From assembly GCA_910577015.1 (NCBI GenBank), contig CAJTKU010000011.1:21882-85881 (forward strand): a stretch of DNA of 64,000 nucleotides. The letters run 5' to 3'. Positions 16,330-25,199 of this stretch are shown here, in pieces. Each line of letters begins with the position of its first letter. Within the stretch, counting starts at the first letter, position 1. The stretch comes from an uncultured Lachnospiraceae bacterium. Its GTDB lineage: Bacteria > Bacillota > Clostridia > Lachnospirales > Lachnospiraceae. The notes below the pieces were generated by a model that did no database searches, had not been told where the DNA came from, and saw only the letters and a list, made by a program, of their open reading frames with translations. The position numbers were made by a program, and so were the translations under genes.

Positions 16330-17739
16330 ATGAAAAAGGCAGTAGCAATGTTGCTTACATGCGCAATGGTTTTAGGTATGACCGCATGTGGCGACGACGG
16401 TCAGAAAGTTGACAACAACACACCGAACACTGACAATGCAGTAGTAAACACCGACAACAATGGCGGCGACGACGCAGCAGTGGAGCCGGAAACACCGGCA
16501 GGTCCTGTTGAACTGGACGTTGTAACAAGTTTCGCAGGTGGCGATACTAACGCACAGAACTACAAGGATGCTTATCAGGCATGGGAAGCAGCAACCGGAA
16601 ACACAGTTGTTGATATGTCTGCAAGTTCCGATGAAACATGGAAGACCAGAGTTATCACTGATTTTGAAGTTGGTTCTGAGCCTGACGTATTGTTCTTCTT
16701 CAACGGCGTAGATGCAAACAGCTTTATCGAAGCTGGCAAAGTGGTTTCTCTTGATGAAATCAGAGCAGAGTATCCTGACTTCGCTTCCAACATGGATGAC
16801 GGACGTATGCCTGCATCACCGGTTGACAACAAGATTTATGCAATACCTGTAAATGGTTTCTGGGAAGCAATGTTTGTTAACACCACTGTACTGGATGCAG
16901 CAGGCGTAAGCATGCCTGGTCCTGATTACACATGGGAAGCATTCCTTGCAGATTGCCAGAAGATTAAAGACGCTGGTTATACACCTATCGCAGCAGCTCT
17001 TGGCAACATCCCTCACTACTGGTGGGATTTCGCAATCTTCAATCACACCAGCCCTGCAACCCACTTGACGATTCTTGAGTCTGTTGATGACGCACAGGGT
17101 CAGGCATGGGTAGCTGGTATGGAAGATATCAAGAACCTGTATGAACTGGGCTACTTCCCTGAGAACACCAATTCCGCAACCGATGATGAAACATTCCAGA
17201 TGTTCATCGACGGCAAGGCAGCATTCCTGATTGACGGTTCTTGGAAAGTTGGCGGTATCGTAGGTGCTTGTCAGGCAGATAAGGAAGACCCTTCCACTCT
17301 TGACCAGGCTAAACTGGACCAGTTTGACGTAACTTATGTTCCCGGAATGAACGACAGAAAAGCAACTGATTTGCTTGGCGGTCTTTCCATGGGTTACTAC
17401 ATCACAAGAAGCGCATGGGATGACCCTGCAAAGAGAGAAGCAGCAGTTTCCTTCGTTTCTTACATGACTTCTGATGAAGTGGTTGCTAAGTTTGCAGAGC
17501 ATACTGCAAGTGCATTAAAGAACACACCTGCAGTTGATGAAAGCACATTCAATTCTCTTCAGATTAAGTCCATGGCTATGATTGCTAAGAGTACTTCTTT
17601 CACAGGCGCAGTACAGGATGTTTTCAATGGCGAGTGCCGCGTACCTACCTTTGACGGTATGCCTGAAATCGTAACCGGAAGAGTATCTGCAACAGACGCA
17701 GTAGCAGAAGGTCTTGAAATCTACCACAACGGTCAGTAA
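16330..17739 (+). CDS. Carbohydrate ABC transporter substrate-binding lipoprotein (family 1)
   Basis: 469 residues. The signal peptide with lipobox GMTAC (Cys about 20) anchors it outside the membrane. A low-complexity Asn/Asp/Thr linker (about 28-58) leads to a bilobed family-1 binding domain: YKDAYQAWEAATGNTVV, GSEPDVLFFFNGVDANSFIE, KIYAIPVNGFWEAMFVN and KAAFLIDGSWKVGGI. Highly biased codons (GCA, GTT, AAG) differ from neighbours and suggest high expression. Two permease genes follow. Context (chitobiose phosphorylase, nagA, nagB) makes GlcNAc2 or short chitin oligomers the likely ligand; this is inference. There is no ATPase gene, so a shared MsmX/UgpC-type ATPase is expected elsewhere. 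Confidence 0.9.
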   Translation: MKKAVAMLLTCAMVLGMTACGDDGQKVDNNTPNTDNAVVNTDNNGGDDAAVEPETPAGPVELDVVTSFAGGDTNAQNYKDAYQAWEAATGNTVVDMSASSDETWKTRVITDFEVGSEPDVLFFFNGVDANSFIEAGKVVSLDEIRAEYPDFASNMDDGRMPASPVDNKIYAIPVNGFWEAMFVNTTVLDAAGVSMPGPDYTWEAFLADCQKIKDAGYTPIAAALGNIPHYWWDFAIFNHTSPATHLTILESVDDAQGQAWVAGMEDIKNLYELGYFPENTNSATDDETFQMFIDGKAAFLIDGSWKVGGIVGACQADKEDPSTLDQAKLDQFDVTYVPGMNDRKATDLLGGLSMGYYITRSAWDDPAKREAAVSFVSYMTSDEVVAKFAEHTASALKNTPAVDESTFNSLQIKSMAMIAKSTSFTGAVQDVFNGECRVPTFDGMPEIVTGRVSATDAVAEGLEIYHNGQ

Positions 17740-17773
17740 GAGCATTTAGAAAAATAAGTAAGCAGTAAAAACA

Positions 17774-17810
17774 TATGCCGGAGTCATTTGCAAAGATGTG
17801 CTCCGGCATA
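17774..17810 (+). other. Intercistronic hairpin between binding protein and permease genes
   Basis: TATGCCGGAG (17774-17783) pairs perfectly with CTCCGGCATA (17801-17810), loop 17 nt, no T-run. It may stabilise the upstream mRNA or reduce read-through so that the binding protein is made in excess over the permeases. Confidence 0.6.
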
Positions 17811-17862
17811 TTCATCAAAGGGCGCAACGCCCAAGGCTATGGAAAAGAAAAGAGGACAGAAT

Positions 17863-18750
17863 ATGGGTGCAAATATCTACAAAAACAAAAAACCGTTATT
17901 TTTCTTTCTAGTGCCGGCATTCTTGTTTATTGCAGTTTTTTTGTATTATCCGTTCATCCAGAATATCATTAACAGCTTTATGAGTATCACGCAGCTGGGA
18001 CAGCCTGCAAAGGGCATGAATGACCCATGGTATACCAATTATGTGCAGTTGTTTCAGGACCCGAATGTGGGGACGGCGCTGGTGAATACCCTGATTATGA
18101 CGCTGGTTACTTTGGTCGGACAGGTGGGAATTGCCTTGATATTGGCACTTATGATTGACAACATTAAATTTGGGGCAAAATTTTTCAGAACCATTTATTT
18201 CTTCCCGATTGTCATTTCGGCTACGGCATTAGGTCTTTTGTTCAACCTGGTGTTCTTAAGGGATAAGGGTATGTTAAACCAGTTGCTGGAGTTGTTTGGA
18301 AAGACGACCCTGACGGACTGGAAAGCACAAGGAATAGCCCTGTTTACCATGATGCTGCCGGTTATGTGGCAGTATGTAGGATTTTACTTTATCATTATCA
18401 TTACAGGATTGAATAATATATCCGATGAGCTTTATGAGGCGGCAGCCATAGACGGCGCTTCCAAGCTGCAGAGGGTTCGATATATTTCACTGCCGATGTT
18501 ACATAATGTTTTGTGTACGGTTGTCGTGCTGGCAGTGACCGGTGCATTGAAGGTATTTGACCTTCCATGGACCATGTTTCCGAAAGGAATGCCGCTCAAA
18601 ACCACATTCCTTACCGGTACGTACATGTATTATCAGACCAATGAGGTTAAAAATGTGGACTATGGCTCCACGCTGGCAGTGATGATAGTGGTACTGGGCG
18701 TTATCCTGTCAAAGGTAGTAAACACAATATTTAAGGAAAAGGACTATTAA
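17863..18750 (+). CDS. Carbohydrate ABC transporter permease (MalF type)
   Basis: The ATG at 17863 (MGANIYKNKKPLFFFLVPAF) has AGAGGA upstream and fits the family start; 25 extra in-frame codons from 17788 overlap the hairpin region and are ignored. 295 residues, six hydrophobic segments. The EAA loop that contacts the ATPase is seen in ELYEAAAIDGASKLQRVRYI followed by SLPML. It forms a heterodimer with the next gene product to import sugar. The substrate is assigned only by context (probably chitobiose). Confidence 0.9.
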   Translation: MGANIYKNKKPLFFFLVPAFLFIAVFLYYPFIQNIINSFMSITQLGQPAKGMNDPWYTNYVQLFQDPNVGTALVNTLIMTLVTLVGQVGIALILALMIDNIKFGAKFFRTIYFFPIVISATALGLLFNLVFLRDKGMLNQLLELFGKTTLTDWKAQGIALFTMMLPVMWQYVGFYFIIIITGLNNISDELYEAAAIDGASKLQRVRYISLPMLHNVLCTVVVLAVTGALKVFDLPWTMFPKGMPLKTTFLTGTYMYYQTNEVKNVDYGSTLAVMIVVLGVILSKVVNTIFKEKDY

Positions 18751-18762
18751 GGAGGTATGAGC

Positions 18763-19641
18763 GTGAGTAAGACAATGACTGTAAAGAAGAAAAAGCCGTT
18801 CCATATTTCCAGTGCGTTCTTATATCTGGTACTGATTATCTGGGGATTGACTACGGTTTATCCGATTCTCTGGGTTATCCAGAACTCCTTTAAGGATAGA
18901 AATAAGATTATAGTAGATTCTTTTTCCCTGCCGCTAGGAGAATTGTTTTCAACGGCTAACTACAGAAGAGCGTTTAATGACTTGAACATCTTTGAGGCAT
19001 ATAAAAACAGTATCTTTATTTCTGCCATGGTATGTATCATAGTTATTTTACTGGCAGGGTTGGCGTCCTTTGCATTGGTGCGCTATGATTTTAAACTGAG
19101 GAAACTGCTGAATACGGCAGTGCTGGCAAGTATGATGTTTCCTGTTTTCGCAACCATTATCCCGGTGGTTCGTATGGAATCGGCAATGGGGATTGCTTAC
19201 ACAAGAAACTGGTGGCTGACGATGTTATCCGTGATTTTACCGCAGGTGGCAGGAAACTTATCCTTTGCGATAGTGGTTCTTACAGGATATATCAGAGGAT
19301 TGCCTATTGAATTGGAAGAAGCGGCGTTTATGGAAGGCTGTGGACCGTTCTACATCTTCTTCAGGGTAATCGTACCGCTTACCAAGCCCTCCTTTGCTAC
19401 GGTAGCTATTTTTGCCTTCCTGTGGAGTTACAACGATTTGTTTACACAGATGTTCATGTTAAAGAGGCCGGATACATATGCCATTACCATCCTGTTAAAC
19501 AGGCTGACTTCCAAAGAGGGAACGGACTATGGTCTGATGGCTGCCGCCGTTACGCTGGTAATCGTGCCGGTAATCGCAGTATACATCCTGCTCCAGAAAC
19601 AGATTGTAAAAGGTCTGACTGCCGGTGCAGTAAAAGGTTAA
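18763..19641 (+). CDS. Carbohydrate ABC transporter permease (MalG type)
   Basis: AAGGAGG (18749-18755) lies only 1 bp before an ATG at 18757 but 7 bp before an in-frame GTG at 18763, so the GTG (MSKTMTVKKKKPF, 292 residues) is the better start. Six membrane segments. The N-terminal region YPILWVIQNSFK and the EAA loop ELEEAAFMEGCGPFYIFFRV followed by IVPL are typical of MalG-type subunits. It follows the MalF-type gene by 12 bp and ends the importer operon at a strong terminator. Confidence 0.9.
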   Translation: MSKTMTVKKKKPFHISSAFLYLVLIIWGLTTVYPILWVIQNSFKDRNKIIVDSFSLPLGELFSTANYRRAFNDLNIFEAYKNSIFISAMVCIIVILLAGLASFALVRYDFKLRKLLNTAVLASMMFPVFATIIPVVRMESAMGIAYTRNWWLTMLSVILPQVAGNLSFAIVVLTGYIRGLPIELEEAAFMEGCGPFYIFFRVIVPLTKPSFATVAIFAFLWSYNDLFTQMFMLKRPDTYAITILLNRLTSKEGTDYGLMAAAVTLVIVPVIAVYILLQKQIVKGLTAGAVKG

Positions 19642-19660
19642 TAACAGAAAAGAAGTTACA

Positions 19661-19689
19661 AAGCCTGTCGGTTTCCGACAGGCTTTTAC
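19661..19689 (+). terminator. Terminator of the importer operon
   Basis: An 11-bp stem, AAGCCTGTCGG (19661-19671) with CCGACAGGCTT (19675-19685), a TTT loop and a T-rich tail. Confidence 0.85.
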
Positions 19690-19713
19690 TATATTATACT
19701 TTTCTTGTACTTC

Positions 19714-19788
19714 GGTATTTTGCATTGCGGCAGCCCCGGCGTGCTATGGAATCAAATGCACGCCGGGGCTGCCGCAATGCAAAATACC
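19714..19788. repeat. Palindromic element A, short copy (A1)
   Basis: Two perfect 31-bp inverted arms (19714-19744 and 19758-19788) flank a 13-nt loop. The arms match the outer arms of the full-length copies at 25200, 42591 and 57445. The loop keeps only GGAATCAAAT from the interior, so this is an internally deleted form lacking roughly 100 bp. No coding capacity. Confidence 0.85.
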
Positions 19789-19811
19789 AAAATCAGGGAA
19801 TATATTTTTAT

Positions 19812-19840
19812 TTGCACAATAGAATAAATAGTGGTAAAAT
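19812..19840 (+). promoter_or_regulatory. Predicted promoter of the YesN-type regulator gene
   Basis: TTGCAC (19812-19817), 17 bp, TAAAAT (19835-19840), located just after the palindromic element. Confidence 0.6.
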
Positions 19841-19887
19841 TATAGGCATGTGTAAGAGAAATGTTTTAAGGTACAGGGGGTCTCAGT

Positions 19888-20697
19888 ATGTATAGGGTAG
19901 CGATTATTGATGACGAACCGATTATAGTAGAAGGCCTGACAAGAAGCATTAACTGGAAAAAGTGGGATTGCCAGGTGATAGCTACGGGAAACAGCGGAAT
20001 AGAAGGCATTAAGATAGCGGAAAAAGAAAAACCGGATATATTATTCTCTGATATCAGGATGCCCCATATGAACGGACTGGCGATGATAGCGGCAATCAAA
20101 TCCCAGTATCCGCAAATGGAGATTACGATTTTAACGGGGTTCTCGGATTTTGAATATGCCAGGGAAGCCATCCGTCTGGGGGTCACGAGATTTCTGGTGA
20201 AGCCTTCCAAAATGGATGAACTGGAAGAAGCTGTGGAATCCATGGTTAAGAATTTGAAAGCAAAAGGTATCATGCCTGAGAAAGAAAATGAACCGGAAAG
20301 CCGGACGGAGGAACCGGAAGGGGATTACAAAGACGGACAGGATGACGGTGGGGAGATGCCGGAGGAGACGGCGGCGGGCAGTTTTATCGTCAATAATGCC
20401 ATGAAGTTTATGGAGGAAAACTACAGGGAAAAACTGAAACTGCAGGATGTAGCGGACCAGGTGTATGTGAGCCAGTGGCATCTGAGCAAATTGCTGAACC
20501 GGTATAAGGGACAGAGTTTTTCGGATATTTTAAACAATATCAGGATTGACAAGGCAAGGGAGCTGCTAAAGGACCCTTCCCTGCGGATTGGAGATATTGC
20601 AGACATGGTCGGTTTTCTCGATATGGCGCATTTTTCCAGGGTGTTTAAGAAACAGACCGGCATTTCAGCCAATGAATACAGAAACGGCTTGAAATAA
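19888..20697 (+). CDS. Response regulator with AraC-type DNA-binding domain (YesN family)
   Basis: 269 residues. The receiver domain (1-120) has D8-D9, the phospho-acceptor D55 in DILFSDIRMP and the conserved Lys in FLVKP. A charged linker (about 125-165) joins it to an AraC-type double helix-turn-helix (about 170-268: YREKLKLQDVADQVYVSQWHL, then IGDIADMVGFLDMAHFSRVF and GISANEYR). It is the expected partner of the YesM kinase at 14388-16205 and would activate the importer and perhaps the phosphorylase genes. It has its own promoter and is separated from the importer by a terminator and the palindromic element. Confidence 0.9.
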   Translation: MYRVAIIDDEPIIVEGLTRSINWKKWDCQVIATGNSGIEGIKIAEKEKPDILFSDIRMPHMNGLAMIAAIKSQYPQMEITILTGFSDFEYAREAIRLGVTRFLVKPSKMDELEEAVESMVKNLKAKGIMPEKENEPESRTEEPEGDYKDGQDDGGEMPEETAAGSFIVNNAMKFMEENYREKLKLQDVADQVYVSQWHLSKLLNRYKGQSFSDILNNIRIDKARELLKDPSLRIGDIADMVGFLDMAHFSRVFKKQTGISANEYRNGLK

Positions 20698-20703
20698 AAC
20701 AGT

Positions 20704-20746
20704 ATAAAAGGACAGTGTGCATTATATGCACAACTGTCCTTTTATA
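20704..20746. terminator. Shared terminator between the YesN-type gene and nagA
   Basis: ATAAAAGGACAGT pairs with ACTGTCCTTTTAT, with GTGCA/TGCAC extending the stem. It serves convergent transcripts. The last nagA codons lie inside the stem. Confidence 0.8.
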
Positions 20747-21885
20747 ACGGCTTTTATAGACAAATCTTTTTGATTCAGTATGAGAAAATGTGCTTTCTTT
20801 CCTTTTTCAATGCTTCCATAGAGGTTATCGGCGCCGATGGAGCGGCAGGGATTGATGGTGGCAGCGCGTACGGCGCTTTCCAAAGGAATCCCCATGGATA
20901 CGGCGGTCAGCATACAGCGGTAAAGCGGTGTCACGCTTCCGGCAAGTGTGCCGTTGGCAAGGGTGGCATGACTGCCTGAAACATGTACCTTAAGTCCGCC
21001 CAAAGAGTATTCACCGTCCGGTTTGCCGGTGGCTTCCATGCTGTCGCTGATTAATACAACGCGCTCATCCCCGAAAAGGCGGAAAGTGGCGCGGACAACG
21101 CTGGGAGCAATGTGTACCCCGTCGCAAATCAGTTCTACAAAGCAATCAGGTGTGTCGGCGGCTGCCCCGATAACGCCGGGCGCCCTGTGTGTAAAGGGCG
21201 GCATGGCATTGTATAAATGAGTTACATGGTCTGCGCCTGCCTCAAATGCCTTCATAGCGGTATCATAATCCGATTCCGTGTGGGCAATGGAAAAGTGAAA
21301 ATCTTTGTGGCATTCCCCGATACAGGAAATAGCGCCTTCTGTTTCCGGCGCAAGTGAAACCAGTCTGACAAGCCCTTTGGATTTTTCCTTCCAGTCATAC
21401 AGAAGGGAAGCGTTCGGAGGGATGACATGGGCTTCATTCTGCGCCCCTTTTTTCTTTTTGTTGATAAAAGGACCTTCCATATGAATGCCGATTAATTCGG
21501 AAAGGTTTTCCGGCAATTCGTGATTTTTCTGTGCATCGCAAAATGCGGCGGCGTTTTCACAGATATCGGACAAAGTCTCTGCCGGTATGGTCATGGTGGC
21601 GGGACAGATGGAGGTTACTCCCTGGGAAATCTCAAAAGCGCTGATGGCTTCAAAAGCTTCCCGGGTTCCTTCGCAGAAATCGTGTCCGTTGCAGCCGTGA
21701 AAATGAACGTCGGTCAGACCCGGCAGAACATAACAGCCGGACGCGTCAAATACGCTATCCGCCCCGGAAACCGGAGTTTCGGATGCGCCTGCACTGAGAT
21801 TTGTAATGACATCTTTTTCGGTGCATACCGTCATATTCTCAAAAGAAAAATCTTTTGTATAAACAAGTCCGTTTTTGATAATCAT
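20722..21885 (-). CDS. nagA: N-acetylglucosamine-6-phosphate deacetylase
   Basis: 387 residues. NagA hydrolyses GlcNAc-6-P to glucosamine-6-P plus acetate in the cytoplasm. The amidohydrolase fold is clear: metal-binding LTDVHFHGCNG, the conserved HMEGPFINKKKKGAQN, AHTESDYDTAMKAFEAGADH, HLYNAMPPF and the catalytic Asp in LISDSMEATG. It lies 14 bp after nagB in the same transcript, and its last codons form part of the bidirectional terminator. With the phosphorylase and mutase genes on the other strand it completes the route from chitobiose. Confidence 0.96.
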   Translation of the reverse strand: MIIKNGLVYTKDFSFENMTVCTEKDVITNLSAGASETPVSGADSVFDASGCYVLPGLTDVHFHGCNGHDFCEGTREAFEAISAFEISQGVTSICPATMTIPAETLSDICENAAAFCDAQKNHELPENLSELIGIHMEGPFINKKKKGAQNEAHVIPPNASLLYDWKEKSKGLVRLVSLAPETEGAISCIGECHKDFHFSIAHTESDYDTAMKAFEAGADHVTHLYNAMPPFTHRAPGVIGAAADTPDCFVELICDGVHIAPSVVRATFRLFGDERVVLISDSMEATGKPDGEYSLGGLKVHVSGSHATLANGTLAGSVTPLYRCMLTAVSMGIPLESAVRAATINPCRSIGADNLYGSIEKGKKAHFLILNQKDLSIKAVIKGQLCI

Positions 21886-21899
21886 ACGAGTTTCCTTTC

Positions 21900-22637
21900 T
21901 TATTCAGCCTCAGGCACCAGGGAGAGCGCTTCCTTGTCACCCACCAGAGTCACATCATTATGTAACTGCAGGACGGACGCCGGTACCTTGGGGGTAATGG
22001 GACCAAAGAAGGCGTCCCTTACAATCTGTGCTTTTTCAGCTCCGTTAACAATAACCACAATTTTCTTGGCCTGCATGATGGTCTTGATACCCATGGTATA
22101 GGCCTGTTTGGGAACAAGGTCCATGGAGGCAAAAAAGCGGGAGTTTGCACGAATCGTACTCTCTGTCAAATCAATGCAATGCGTTTCTTTTTCAAAAGCG
22201 GAACCGGGTTCATTGAATCCGATGTGGCCGTTTAAGCCAAGTCCCAAAAGCTGCAAATCAATGCCGCCGCAGTCGGAAATAATCTTATTGTAATCGTGGC
22301 AGGCTTTTGCAGAGTCGGGCTCCAGACCGTCAGGCACATGTGTCTGTTCCGGACGGATATTAATGGAATTGAAAAAGTGCGTATTCATAAAATAACGGTA
22401 ACTCTGGTCATTTTCAGGGGAAAGTCCCTTGTATTCATCCAGATTGATGGTGGTAACCTGGGAAAAATCCAAATCCCCTTTTTCATACCAGCGAATCAGC
22501 TGGGTGTATGTGCCGATAGGGGTAGAGCCGGTTGCAAGTCCCAACACGCAGTTGGGCTTCATGATGACCTGTGCGGAAATCAGATTGGCTGCCATGCGGC
22601 TCATTTGGTAGTAACTGTCCGTATATATGATTTTCAT
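21900..22637 (-). CDS. nagB: Glucosamine-6-phosphate deaminase
   Basis: NagB converts glucosamine-6-P to fructose-6-P and ammonia. The start is the ATG at 22637 (MKIIYTDSYYQMSRMAANLI), with AGGAGG upstream; 27 extra in-frame codons further up are ignored. 245 residues, as for Gram-positive NagB. Motifs: the phosphate loop LGLATGSTPIGTY, the catalytic D67 in LDEYKGL and H138 in GLGLNGHIGFNEPG. It is first in the minus-strand operon nagB-nagA. No clear promoter was picked out in the AT-rich 22638-22750 stretch, which is shared with the divergent lipoprotein gene. Confidence 0.96.
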   Translation of the reverse strand: MKIIYTDSYYQMSRMAANLISAQVIMKPNCVLGLATGSTPIGTYTQLIRWYEKGDLDFSQVTTINLDEYKGLSPENDQSYRYFMNTHFFNSINIRPEQTHVPDGLEPDSAKACHDYNKIISDCGGIDLQLLGLGLNGHIGFNEPGSAFEKETHCIDLTESTIRANSRFFASMDLVPKQAYTMGIKTIMQAKKIVVIVNGAEKAQIVRDAFFGPITPKVPASVLQLHNDVTLVGDKEALSLVPEAE

Positions 22638-22780
22638 TGATAAAACCTCCTGCTTTCTAAAGTATTTCCAGTGTAACAAGGATATATAAAAAAAACAAGA
22701 TTTGAAGAAAAGTTGCACAAGAGAGGGTAAAAGAAGACAAGAAACAGCAATAGATTTTTTACAGAGTCCGTCATATACCC

Positions 22781-22835
22781 GTAAGAATCATGTAAGAAAA
22801 CGTAAGGTGACAGTTTTGTTTGGATACCGCATACT
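22781..22835 (+). promoter_or_regulatory. Promoter with 10-11 bp direct repeats before giant lipoprotein 1
   Basis: GTAAG occurs at 22781, 22792 and 22802, one helical turn apart, the spacing typical of OmpR/PhoB-family sites. The third copy merges with TAAGGTGA (22803-22810). -35 GTGACA (22807-22812), 17 bp, -10 CATACT (22830-22835). Confidence 0.5.
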
Positions 22836-22871
22836 AAAGGGGAAGGACAAAACAGGAAAAGGAGAATGGAA

Positions 22872-25181
22872 ATGAAGATAAGTATCAAGCATGGAATTTT
22901 AGCAGCGGGAGCTGTTATGGCGGCATTTTTCGTGGCTGCGTGCGGGGAGAAAAGCGCGGGGAACGATTCCGGTCCGACAACGGTCAATGACACATATGTG
23001 GTCAATCACGCATATGCGTATACGCAGGAGCAGATAAACATAACCGGCGATGTGCAGGCGGACAGTCTCAGGGTGGAGGGTATGCGCGTTTATTATTCTC
23101 AAACCGGCGATGGATTGGAAACCGGGGATTGTTTCTTCTGTCTTGATTTGGAAAATCCTGAAACAGAGCCCCTCTGCTTGTACGAGGCAGAAGACGACGG
23201 TACGGCAGGAGAGGGATTTGAAAAAAATACGGTAAAAATGTTTTCCAACCAGACGGGGGAAGTGATTGTCATAACACAAAAGGCTCCCGTTATGGATGAA
23301 GAAACGGCATCGGAAGCAGACTGGAGAAAGTGGTTTGCGGAGTGCAGTTACGTCATGGAAAAAGTTACGGAAGACGGGGAGGCGGCTTTTTCGGTTGATA
23401 TTACCGAATATGTACTTTCAGATGAGGAGGCGCCTTACCTGCAGCATGCATTTGCGGATGGTGAAGGACGCCTGTTTCTGACAAACGGTATTTCCAGCGT
23501 ATGGATTTTTGACGGGGACGGCAGATACCTGCATACTGTAAAGCTGCAAGATAACCTGAAACTGGGAATGTTTTTTAAGTTTGGAACACTGGGAGACGGA
23601 AGGGCTGTCATCGGGACGGATACCGACGAGGGAACAAGCATGAATTTCGTCGCTTATGATGCGGCAAAACAAGATTTTACGGAAGTTTACACAAACCTTC
23701 CGGGTAACTTGTGGGCGACGAAAATGACAAAAGGTCCAAACGGGGGAACGCTTTGTTACGGAAGCGAAACCTTGTATGAGTATGATTGCCAAACCCAGAC
23801 GTACATGAAAATTTTGAACTGGAAAGAATGCGGCATAGAGGGGGAGAGCGTGCAGTATGCGGCAGCGCTTCAGAATGGAAATATTATTGTTTTATGTGAT
23901 GGCAAAAACGGTCAGAAGGAATGGATGCTCCTGAAAAAGGAAACGGCTGATACGGAAAAAACAGTACTGACCATGGCGCGCGTAGTGCAGGATTGGGAGG
24001 CTTTTCACTCATGGCAGCTGGAAGAGGAAGTCATAAATTTTAATCTGGAAAGCAAACAGTACAGGATTGAAGTAAGAGAATACCGGGATGCGGAGGCGTT
24101 TTACTATGATATCCTGACAGGAAACATACCGGATATGTTTGATTCTGAGGGAATCAATATGAGGATGCTTGCCGCTAAAGGCATTATCGAGGATATGAAT
24201 CCTTATCTGGAGAACAGCAGTACGGTGAAAAGACAGGACTTGTTTGAATCGGTGCTGGATGCCTATACGATAGACGGCGTCCTGTGTACCATACCGAACA
24301 CTTTCTGGATAGAAACGCTTTTTGGTAAATCCTCTGAGGTTGGGGAGCATACGGGATGGACGTTTGAGGAAATGTTTGCGCTTGTAAATGAATATGAGGA
24401 TAAGTCGCTTTTTGCCTATGAGGATAGGGAACTGATTTTATACTTTTTTATTCAGTACAATTCGGACGCCTTTGTGGATTGGGAAAACGGCAGGTGCTAT
24501 TTTGACACGGAAGAGTTTCAGGAAGTTCTGGAACTGGCTTCCCGGTATGGGGAATACGAGGGTGGTGTTTCGGAACCGCAGGCCTTGGCGGAGGGTAAGG
24601 CTCTGCTGTGCAGGAAGCTGGTATCGGACCCCGTGGACATTTCCCTTATAGAAGCTGTATTTGGGGAACCGGTTACTCCAATCGGGTTTCCGGGGGACTC
24701 AGGAAGGATAGTGGTACAGGGAATAGATAAAGTCTGCATCTGCGCCGGCGCTGACAACAAAGAAGGGGCGTGGAGTTTTATGGAGTTTCTGCTTGATAAA
24801 GGGCGTGAATATTCAAATAACTTACCCATCAGGCGTTCGGCATATGACGCAATGATAAAAGATGCAATGGAGCCTTGTTTTGCATGCGACGAAGAAGGGA
24901 ATGTGATAAAGGATGAAAACGGGATGCCTGTGCCGGCCCCCCGTGGCATATATTACTGGGAGGACTTTGAGTATCCGCTAAGTGAAACGACAAAAGAAGA
25001 AGCAGATGCCCTTGAGGCTCTAATCAATCAGATTGACGGCATTAAGGATTTTGATTCGCAGCTGTATCAGATAATTCAGGAGGAGGCAGCCCCCTTCTTT
25101 GAAGGACAGAAAACAGTAGAAGAAGCAGCCCGGATTATTCAGGGGCGGGCAGAAATTTTAGTAAAAGAAAGTATGAATTAG
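22872..25181 (+). CDS. Giant solute-binding lipoprotein 1 (extra N-terminal domain + SBP family 1)
   Basis: The ATG at 22872 sits 7 bp after GGAG; an ATG two codons earlier is too close. 769 residues. The lipobox FVAAC (Cys 24) anchors it outside the membrane. Residues about 35-355 are beta-rich with repeated blade-like strands (EGRLFLTNGISSVWIFDGDG, LYEYDCQTQTYMKIL), suggesting a beta-propeller; this is inference. From about 363 (VLTMARVVQDW) the chain looks like a family-1 solute-binding protein: IEVREYRDAEAF, YDILTGNIPDMFD, LCTIPNTFWIETLFGK, and the ending EEAAPFFEGQKTVEEAARII. It is a clear paralogue of the genes at 26512 and 33512. It stands alone, followed by palindrome A2. Ligand unknown; a sensory role is possible. 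Confidence 0.8.
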   Translation: MKISIKHGILAAGAVMAAFFVAACGEKSAGNDSGPTTVNDTYVVNHAYAYTQEQINITGDVQADSLRVEGMRVYYSQTGDGLETGDCFFCLDLENPETEPLCLYEAEDDGTAGEGFEKNTVKMFSNQTGEVIVITQKAPVMDEETASEADWRKWFAECSYVMEKVTEDGEAAFSVDITEYVLSDEEAPYLQHAFADGEGRLFLTNGISSVWIFDGDGRYLHTVKLQDNLKLGMFFKFGTLGDGRAVIGTDTDEGTSMNFVAYDAAKQDFTEVYTNLPGNLWATKMTKGPNGGTLCYGSETLYEYDCQTQTYMKILNWKECGIEGESVQYAAALQNGNIIVLCDGKNGQKEWMLLKKETADTEKTVLTMARVVQDWEAFHSWQLEEEVINFNLESKQYRIEVREYRDAEAFYYDILTGNIPDMFDSEGINMRMLAAKGIIEDMNPYLENSSTVKRQDLFESVLDAYTIDGVLCTIPNTFWIETLFGKSSEVGEHTGWTFEEMFALVNEYEDKSLFAYEDRELILYFFIQYNSDAFVDWENGRCYFDTEEFQEVLELASRYGEYEGGVSEPQALAEGKALLCRKLVSDPVDISLIEAVFGEPVTPIGFPGDSGRIVVQGIDKVCICAGADNKEGAWSFMEFLLDKGREYSNNLPIRRSAYDAMIKDAMEPCFACDEEGNVIKDENGMPVPAPRGIYYWEDFEYPLSETTKEEADALEALINQIDGIKDFDSQLYQIIQEEAAPFFEGQKTVEEAARIIQGRAEILVKESMN

Positions 25182-25199
25182 ATTGGTTTGGGTTCCCCC

